Part shown: one piece after another, positions 52,086 to 64,000 of the stretch
Position numbering within the stretch: the first letter of the stretch is position 1
How the letters are laid out: the number at the start of each line of letters is the position of its first letter
NCBI GenBank assembly: GCA_013365365.1
Contig: JABVXU010000084.1
Coordinates: 62,001 to 126,000, forward strand
Direction of reading: 5' to 3'
Length of the DNA stretch: 64,000 nucleotides
From: Cruorifilaria tuberocauda
Taxonomy: Eukaryota; Nematoda; Chromadorea; Rhabditida; Onchocercidae
The notes under the pieces: model-generated
The model's input: only the letters and a program-made list of their open reading frames with translations
Told to the model about the DNA's origin: nothing
Databases searched by the model: none
Translations under genes and position numbers: made by a program

Positions 52086-54838
52086 ATATAATTCTTAAAA
52101 AGAAAAGAATCTATTACTAAATTCTTTGGACAAATTAAATTAGAGATTTGTATTTGCTATCCACAGAAAATAATTTGACATCATACTGATTCATATTTGC
52201 AGCATATTTTCTTTCAACTCTCATTATTATATAAATCTTAATGAAACTTGTTGAAGGAATAAAAATAACTGAAAGAAGAATCACGCTATGTTCATATAAA
52301 TACTACAAGGCATCGATCCAAAGGTTTTTGATGAATTAGTTTTTCATTAATTGCTAATTGTTTTTAGTTTCCTTCTCGCTCGTGGTATTTGTGGTATCAC
52401 AATCAGAATTGTTTTTCCAAACAGTTTTCATGTGTCTGGGCGCTTAAAGAAGCAAATTTTAACTTCCTTTATGCGTCATACTTCATAAAGTTAAATGCAG
52501 TTTTTCTAAGAAGAAATTTGTAAGTTATCATTTTACATTTACTATGAAAAAAAGCAAAAGCATTTCGCTGCTATGTACGATTCCTAAGCTTCAATGTTTT
52601 GAAGATTAAATGAAAATGTCAAATGAGATTAAATGACATGCAATTTTCTTATAATTGTAAGAAAACGCCTCAGTTGATAAATCTCTTTTTTCAGATGAAA
52701 AGAAGCTTTTCAGTGAAAAATTCCGCGATTGTTCAAAAAATTTTGTCATATACTCCTTTAACTAACCGTTTTACTTTTGCCCGTACCTGATCGATTATTG
52801 CTTTTAAAGATTGCCTTGTTGCATCGATTTGTTGCTATTTATGCTAAAAAATTTTGTTGAGCTTGATAAAATTTTTAATAAACTCTTAGAGTTGTTTAAC
52901 TTTAAGGCTAAAGAGAGAAGTGATGAAAATTGTTATCATTATAAAAAATAATAAATCATTAATTGTAAAACGTAAAACATTCTTATGGCGTCGGCAGCAT
53001 TACAATTAGGGATAGATCGAAGTTTCCACATCTTTCATTCAAAGCCGCCATTCTGTTACTTTATTGTTGTTTTTTACAAAAATATACTGTTATTCCACTC
53101 TTCTTGTGCTACAATCTTATAAATCCCGAATTCGCCTACAAGAAAATCGCTACCAAATCAACCCTCACTGAATCGACCTCAATTCAGTCTAATCAAAATC
53201 TACATAAGCTGCCGTTCGATTACACAAACATAAATACTATATCCTTGTAGAAGAATCGACAGCTTAATGTTATTGAACAGAAAGTCATAGCTATAAAATA
53301 GCTAAATTTATAGCAATTCTGGATCATGCTTATACTGCTTTTGTCTGTGCCAACATATTTAGTCATTACCTCGATTACTTTATCTGTTGATAAATGATCT
53401 ATCGATATATGATTTAACATTTAACCATAATCCTAATCATAGGTGAATAAGTTCTAGTATAATTTTATTTTTATGAATCCTCTACAAATGAAGATGGAGA
53501 AACAGTGCATTCTAACAAAATTGATGAATTTTTCCTTTTTAAGTTATCATTTCTTCTATAGAATTAAATATTCGACATATTTGAACTATGTGAAACAAAA
53601 ATATGAGATGTTAATGACAGAATATTTTGCTTTGAGGAAACACTTTATTTTTCAACTCAACAAGTCTTATATAGCAATTGCAGTGCATCTTATCTCAAAC
53701 GAAATCATAAGTCCTACGAAAATTATTTTCGAATTCGTTGCACTTATAATATTATTTCCACAAAAAATATATCCGAAGAAAAATTCGTTATGATCCATGG
53801 ACATTCTGGAAAAAATCATATCAGCGTAATCAACCGTTTTCTTGAGCTACCTGGAACGCGGCATTTTTCCTTTACAGATTAAAATCAAATGTAGAATGTT
53901 TCCTAGAAATGATACTTTTTTTTTAGCAATGTACAATTTTTACAATAACACCTTGCAAGGAATGTTGAGAAATCCTTGAGTAATGGCTAGTGCCTTCTGC
54001 TTCTATTTTTTGAATTAGAGAACCCTATATTTTCACAAATCCCGAACTCTTTTAGCCGAAATATCGAATCTCGAATAGAATTATTGTCCGCAAAGGCAAA
54101 AAAATATCTTTGTCAGAACCTTAAGCTCTATAATGTGATCTTTGCCACTGTCGAAAATATTAATTGGTTGTGTATAATGAGAGTAATAATAAGATAAAAT
54201 GTTGAAAGCAGGAAATGTGCAGTTCAGAGGAGATATCACTATAATTGTGGAAAGTTACTTACATTTTGTGTTCAAACTGTTGTTGATTTCGCTCCACAAA
54301 AGTACAGATGAGATCATTTCTCCGAGCATCTGTCCCACACTTTTCCTGCCCAAACGAACAGTAAAAAATATTTTTGAGAAAATTCTGATATTATAAACCT
54401 ATAAGAGTTTAATGAAATAAAAATGAGATAGAAATCCGAAATTTTTTAAAATGACAATTCTAGAGGTGCTTTAAAATACATTGGACATCTATGATGAAAA
54501 GCAATTTTTGTTTACTAGCAATATATCAGTAGCAAAATTGATCATTTTTGAATTCGTTCTGGGAATTTCAAGTGAGTGAAGAAAAGGAACGCGAGGTGTA
54601 CACAAATCACTGGATATATTGAATAAACATGATGTTTTGAACAAATCAAATCAAACCAGGAATTAGCTTACTATGAGTAAAGTTCCCATAAAAAAACAAC
54701 TAAAAATTTTTTTCATTTTTTCGTCGCAGAGCTGGAAAGCTGGAAAAGAATAAAAGGATCAAATAATGTAGCGAACCTAAAAAAAGTGCGAAGTTTTGAA
54801 GGAATAGAAGTTTTTAAACATAAACGAAACAAACAATA
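52086..54838. other. Gene-poor stretch
   Basis: AT-rich sequence. The longest frame (53473-53793, plus, 106 codons) is dominated by Phe, Ile, Lys, Tyr and Asn, as expected by chance at this composition. No splice chain or domain was seen. Confidence 0.4.
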
Positions 54839-55797
54839 TTAATAAAACAAGAAGTAATATATTATAGCAAATATTACTGCCAATAGCGCAATAAATGCCA
54901 TCGGATCCATTGAAGCTGAATCACTAAATTTAAAATACTTCATTATTATATTCTCTCTACTTTACTATAATTGAAACATTAAAATATTTGAGTGAGCCTA
55001 ATAAGTTATGTAACGATAAAGATGGAATTCAAGCAATCTCTTTTTTTCCTATAGTAATATTCATCAGTTCTTTTTCTAATTAAACTACCTTTTATTTTCA
55101 GCTATATCGGTTTCTTTATTGAACCATTTTTCCTTATTATATGAATATGTCATCTTTTCTTCCTGAAATTAATAACGATAAGAATCTCAACACAGAATGA
55201 ATACTCCATAAAATTTTGAAAATATCGTCTATTAATTTGTTTATAAATCAAAATTTAATTTTGAATCGATCTCTTTTAAATCAGACGGAGTTAATACACG
55301 GAGTTGAAAAAGTTTAATCTTCAAGCATGAAAAACTCCTATAAGTTATCAGAAAATCGGAAAATTTTCCGCAAAAAGTCAGAAAAAATGAGAGAGTAACC
55401 ACTTTTGATTAATAAATAATATAAAAAAATTTTAAAACATTATTCTTTACATCAACTATTTCGGCCACCAAGTATTGCTCCTTCAGAAGTCGAGCGTCTG
55501 TCGAATGTCCGATATCTTCATATGCTTCGGTAGCATCAAGACCAGCTAGCTTCATTAACACTTCACTACCTCCTGGGTGCTGAAATTACCAGTGATAAGC
55601 AACGTGATATACATATATTCATAAATATAGCATATATTCATAAATCCCATGTAACACTATTAAATTATAGGAAACGAACTTGCCTGATCTAGAAATGTCG
55701 TGAGATCATAAACTTTGTTCTCAATGCAGATCCATGAACTACTACTAGTGTTGTGTTCTGCTACCTGTGCTCGTGTCACTCTTCGAAAATCAGTCAT
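54839..55797 (-). CDS. Cytochrome b5, tail-anchored
   Basis: Four exons join in phase to 133 residues: 55797-55684, 55579-55451, 55162-55089 and 54923-54839. The haem-binding domain covers about residues 5-85. It includes [20 protein letters not shown] and [18 protein letters not shown], with the two axial His ligands in HPGG and GHS. A polar linker follows. A C-terminal hydrophobic anchor ([20 protein letters not shown]) ends the protein, as in microsomal cytochrome b5. It carries electrons on the cytosolic face of the ER, for example to fatty-acid desaturases and P450s. Length is normal for the family. The first donor is the classic non-canonical GC type (CAG|GCAAGT), placed exactly between TTFLDQ and HPGG where the fold demands the join. 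Confidence 0.95.
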
Positions 55798-58040
55798 TTC
55801 TTTCTATGAAACGAACTATTTTTAGACAAAATTAATCTAAATAATTCTGTCATTCTAGATCACAAATTATGACTCTTTACATTCAAGATAATCGATCAAT
55901 CAAATTCAATTTACTTTAAAACTATATAGGATTTTATTGGTAAACATTACACACGAACATAGAATAAAGAATAAAATTTATTCGCAGAAAGTAAAAGAAG
56001 TTCACTTTTGATTAAGTCAAACAGAACAGTGTTTTGTTTTGACTAACTGAAACTTGCTGATAATGATATTAACATCGTTCCTTCAATTTTCTTTGCAAGC
56101 AAAAAATCAAAACAGTTTTTATAAAAAGATTAAGACTTTGGACAAATTATTTTATTATTAATAAAAAATAATGAAATTCACTGAAAGGAATTCCTAAACT
56201 AAACAATTTCATTTAGCAAAAATATTCGTTCCGACATTCCGATTAAATCACTATTCGATTATATCACTATCTTTCTCCAATCAAGATAATTCTTTAAAAA
56301 GAGTCAAGGTAATCGTTTACTTTATTTCAGAAAATTGCAATTATAGCAAAATTACCATAGTGACGGTAGGAAAATGTCATATGTCTTTTGAGTGTAAATA
56401 TTAATTGATAATGATATTATTAAGATAACTTTACCACTATCCAGTTAAAATAGTAGAAAATATTCATAATGTAATGGTTTCATCTTGACGATACTATTTT
56501 ATAATATTAATGATATTTAAGATAGTTTTTTAAGAAACTTTAAAAATTAGGGAGAAAAAATACTTGCAGGAATGCAGAAAATTAGCAGAGTACGTAGTGA
56601 AGAAAACCTGATAGGTACTGTGATACAAAAACTCACGAGAAGTTATAAAAGGAACGGCGAAAAGATCTCACTGAATAAATGTCACTGTTGTATGACACAC
56701 TTTCTTGATGAAGAAGAAGAGCAGTTTGATATGATGGAGGGAGGGAGAAAGGGTTATCTCCATTGGGAATTCAGAAAACAAGTGATGTAACCGTTTCATT
56801 AAATCATGTGCAGCAAACAGGTCTGTGTCGTAGTATGAAATGATTAGAAATGTTAAAAACATGAAATATGCAGAGAATCAATAAGCAATGTTACAGATGC
56901 GAAGTATAATTAAGTGTACCTGAATGATTCCGGAAGCTAACGATAAAATTCGATTAAATATACTAATACTTGAATGAGAATCATCGGAAAATATTGATGA
57001 AGTGAAGATATCGTAATCAGAACCGATAATCTTTAATTTTTATATCCATTTTTACTTCCAGCGTGTGCAATATTAGTACTAGTATTAGATTACAATATTA
57101 GATTTCAATAGTGTTCATTATTTGAAAAAGACAGATGTAGAACTCTAGTCAGTTTAGAGGAATGCCTATTTCTTCTGCAGATTTCGGAAAATAACGATAA
57201 AAATGAAAGTTGCATTGAATAGATGCTTGAACGTGCTTTAATGAATCGATGTCCAATTTTCTACATTATTAAATTCAATGAATTGAGAAAATTGGGAAGG
57301 AAAGAGAGGGTCAAAGGACACATTTCATTATTCGTTCCATTCCTGAGCAATTCGCAAAGTAGTCTAGTGATCTTATTGATGCATCATTTCTTCAGAGGAA
57401 GAGAGAGAGGGGAGGAAGAAAGAGAAATGAGGGAGGAATTTCAGATGGAGTTTATCTTCCAACACTGTCCAGTTACACGTCCGATGACAATTTAGACAGT
57501 AACTCGTTACATTTGATGACAAACGAGGTGACGATACATTTTGCAAGTAATAACCTATCGGCTAAATTTTATTCTTAAAAGATTTATACGACGCGTGTCT
57601 GTAAGCGTGTATGCGTGTCTCCTTATCCGTGTCTGCAAGCCAGCTACAAACGTTTTTCGATGGGCCCGAGAAGAGTGCTGCAACAGAAAAGCGGGTATCG
57701 ATGATGAAATAGAACGATAATTTTTTCCGAGTTGTGATTGTAGGAGGAGAAGGAGGTGGAAGTGGCTAACTTCCCTCCGGTTGTTCTCAGTCAGGAAACT
57801 AAGATATAGCCTTCCTAACTTGACTTTCGTCTGCAATCCTGCGTACATTGCGTGATCCTAATGGAATTGTCTTACTTCTTTTTGGACATATGTATGTTAA
57901 AGGATTGAATGAATTTAAAGTTAGGACTTAACTGTTTGCTTGGAAATTTTTCATGTTTTAGTTGATATTGAATGAGTGATTGTGCTGAAAACATCAAACA
58001 ATCTCCGAATTGGCATAAAAAGTTGAATAAGTCTTATTTT
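55798..58040. other. Divergent intergenic region between cytochrome b5 and rab-6
   Basis: About 2.2 kb with probable promoters for both genes. It contains a purine-rich tract at 57391-57440 and a GC-richer part at 57590-57850 near rab-6. Open frames such as 56572-56790 (plus) have no recognised homology. Confidence 0.4.
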
Positions 58041-58045
58041 AGGAT
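58032..58045 (+). promoter_or_regulatory. Acceptor just upstream of the rab-6 start codon
   Basis: CTTATTTTAG ends at 58042, three bases before ATG 58046. This is the usual look of a nematode spliced-leader trans-splice site, though a 5' UTR intron cannot be excluded. Confidence 0.45.
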
Positions 58046-62706
<4,661 letters not shown>

Positions 62707-63191
62707 GGCTATCACTGTTGCTTTATTAGCAAAAATATCAATCAGGATTCCATCAGGCCATAAACATTGTTTGTTTTTGATATATTTGCATGCATTGCGC
62801 AATGTCGGAATAATATATATTATAATTACTGTTATATTTTCATTTAAATCGAAGTTACTTTTCTTTTGCATTCTTTCTTGCTGTTGTCTTAAAATTCGAG
62901 TTACTGATACACACACATGATTTTATCTGTTTGAAGTAATTTTTAACTTTTATGAGGAGAAAATTTAATACCTACGCCTTATACGTAGATTTATGTTGAT
63001 GAAGAAACTATCTATATTTCAAGTGAGTTTTAAAAAAAATCAAATTTAATTGCTCAAATTCGCAAGACACCCTACTTCATAGATATTATTATCGCTTTAA
63101 TACATTTCGAGTGGTACTGTTAGTTCGTTGAAGGTTAATTTGTTTTCATGGCTTGAATTGCGTGGCAAGCAAGTTATGTGGTTCATCTCAG
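62707..63191. other. Short convergent intergenic region
   Basis: AT-rich 3' flank of rab-6 and of the minus-strand gene entering from the right. Nothing else seen. Confidence 0.5.
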
Positions 63192-64000
63192 TTAATGAAT
63201 TTCCTTTGCTTCACATAGAATTTGAGCATCAAATTCTTGTATTGTTTTGCTTATTGTTAGTCCTTCATTTGTTCGTATTTTTCTGGGTATTTTGATAACA
63301 ATATCTGTGAATTGTTGTAGCTTCACAGCAGCTCTTACATTCCTGAGTTTTTTTATTTTTGGTTTTTGAAATCCAGAAATCCTTTTGATGGAATTCATAA
63401 AATCATAAAACGCTGCTTTCGAGAAAACGAACTGAAACAAAATCGTCGTTGGTAACTCAATATCTGCAACATGTCGTTGCATTATGTGTTGTTTATAAGA
63501 ATCTATAATGATTGCGATAAATAACAATCGTTAAGCAATAACGATTAGTAAAATGTTTCGTCCATCACTTACTGTTTTAAATTTTTCGGACACTTTGAAA
63601 TGTTTTCGGGTTTACCAACATTCTTTTCCTATTTCGAAGTTAATAGAGCACTAACAAAAATTTTCAAATTCAGTTAGTCTCAACATTATTATAGCTTTCT
63701 GCTCTAGCATGTGAATTAAAAAGATTTAAAAGTTGTAGACATACAGTTTGTCAAAAGTTTCTTACAGAAAAAAAAGAGTTAAATTTCACTTTTATTATCT
63801 ATTTGACATGATTTCCGACTGGTGTTTGAGACTGAGGTGTTTGAGGTTGTACGGTGTTTGAGATTAAATACGCAAAGGCTCACTCCTTATGGTAGGATAT
63901 TCATGGAAAATCAAGGATAAATTACTAACATTCTAGATACATTAAGAAGTCAAGATGTGAATTCACCTGGTTTTCCAATTTGGTTCACGAACACATTATA
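63192..64000 (-). CDS. 3' end of an unrecognised gene, cut by right edge
   Basis: A partial exon 64000-63967 ends in the donor CCAG|GTGAAT in phase 1. It joins to 63502-63192, whose acceptor is CATTATAG, giving about 115 residues. The C-terminal exon is basic (KRISGFQKPKIKKLRNVRAA, KIPRKIRTNEGLTISK) and ends CEAKEIH. If the second exon were instead opened at ATG 63527 it would start MLFIAIIIDSYK, resembling a channel end-helix, but the splice model is preferred. No domain recognised. Confidence 0.5.
63821..63862. repeat. Three copies of a 10-bp motif
   Basis: GGTGTTTGAG occurs at 63821-63830, 63836-63845 and 63853-63862, with unequal 5-7 bp spacers. It lies in the intron of the partial gene at the right edge. 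Confidence 0.85.

Noticed and set aside
53473..53793. 106-codon plus-strand open frame
   Set aside because: Composition dominated by Ile, Phe, Lys, Tyr and Asn; no domain and no splice structure, so likely chance.
63192..63527. Resemblance of MLFIAIIIDSYK to the last transmembrane helix of polycystin channels
   Set aside because: The residues before DSYK fall in an intron in the preferred model, and the downstream sequence has no polycystin features.

Overview
This is a stretch of nuclear chromosome from a nematode. It is AT-rich (roughly two-thirds A+T or more by eye). Genes are broken into many small exons with GT-AG introns, mostly 50-500 bp, and strong TTTTCAG-type acceptors. A cuticle-collagen gene and an HSP-25-type small heat shock protein point to Nematoda. 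Introns that are longer and more numerous than in Caenorhabditis suggest a clade III parasite such as a filarial worm, but I cannot assign the species from sequence alone. I see no bacterial, viral or plasmid features.

Layout, left to right. (1) 110-1061, minus: 5' exons of a nuclear hormone receptor (NR2E/fax-1-like) cut by the left edge. (2) 6.3-7.8 kb, plus: a cuticle collagen whose frame is disturbed. (3) 9.7-13.5 kb, minus: a complete 12-exon Hippo/MST kinase with its SARAH domain. (4) 14.48-14.63 kb: a GC-rich, multi-hairpin candidate Pol III RNA. (5) 15.1-18.3 kb, plus: a 12-exon GPALPP1-like protein. (6) 19.5-24.9 kb, minus: a 7-exon HSP-25 orthologue. (7) 24.9-31.2 kb: about 6 kb without recognisable genes. 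(8) 31.2-34.7 kb, minus: a 10-exon DP-type E2F partner (dpl-1). (9) 36.2-39.3 kb, plus: an F-box protein. (10) 39.3-54.8 kb: a gene-poor block with small candidate genes (42.65-43.99 kb and 44.5-45.0 kb), a broken TMBIM/Lifeguard gene (46.1-47.9 kb), a cathepsin Z-like orphan exon, a pseudo-exon and a 70-bp direct repeat. (11) 54.8-55.8 kb, minus: a tail-anchored cytochrome b5. (12) 58.0-62.7 kb, plus: rab-6, whose third intron contains two opposite-strand genes. (13) 63.2-64.0 kb, minus: the 3' end of an unrecognised gene entering from the right edge.

The genes are mostly conserved housekeeping or signalling factors with independent jobs: Hippo signalling, E2F/DP cell-cycle transcription, Golgi vesicle traffic, stress chaperoning and ER electron transfer. 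They do not form one pathway, and I see no operon-like close tandem clusters. The models for the kinase, GPALPP1, HSP-25, DP, cytochrome b5, rab-6 and the small genes were built by hand. In each, all exon phases join and the total coding length divides by three.

I did not find a clearly new multi-gene system. The observations most worth following are the structured-RNA candidate at 14.5 kb, two hairpins (18.83 and 11.70 kb), the two unrecognised genes nested in rab-6, two GC-AG introns at otherwise conserved junctions, and the small unrecognised genes and decaying copies in the 40-52 kb block.
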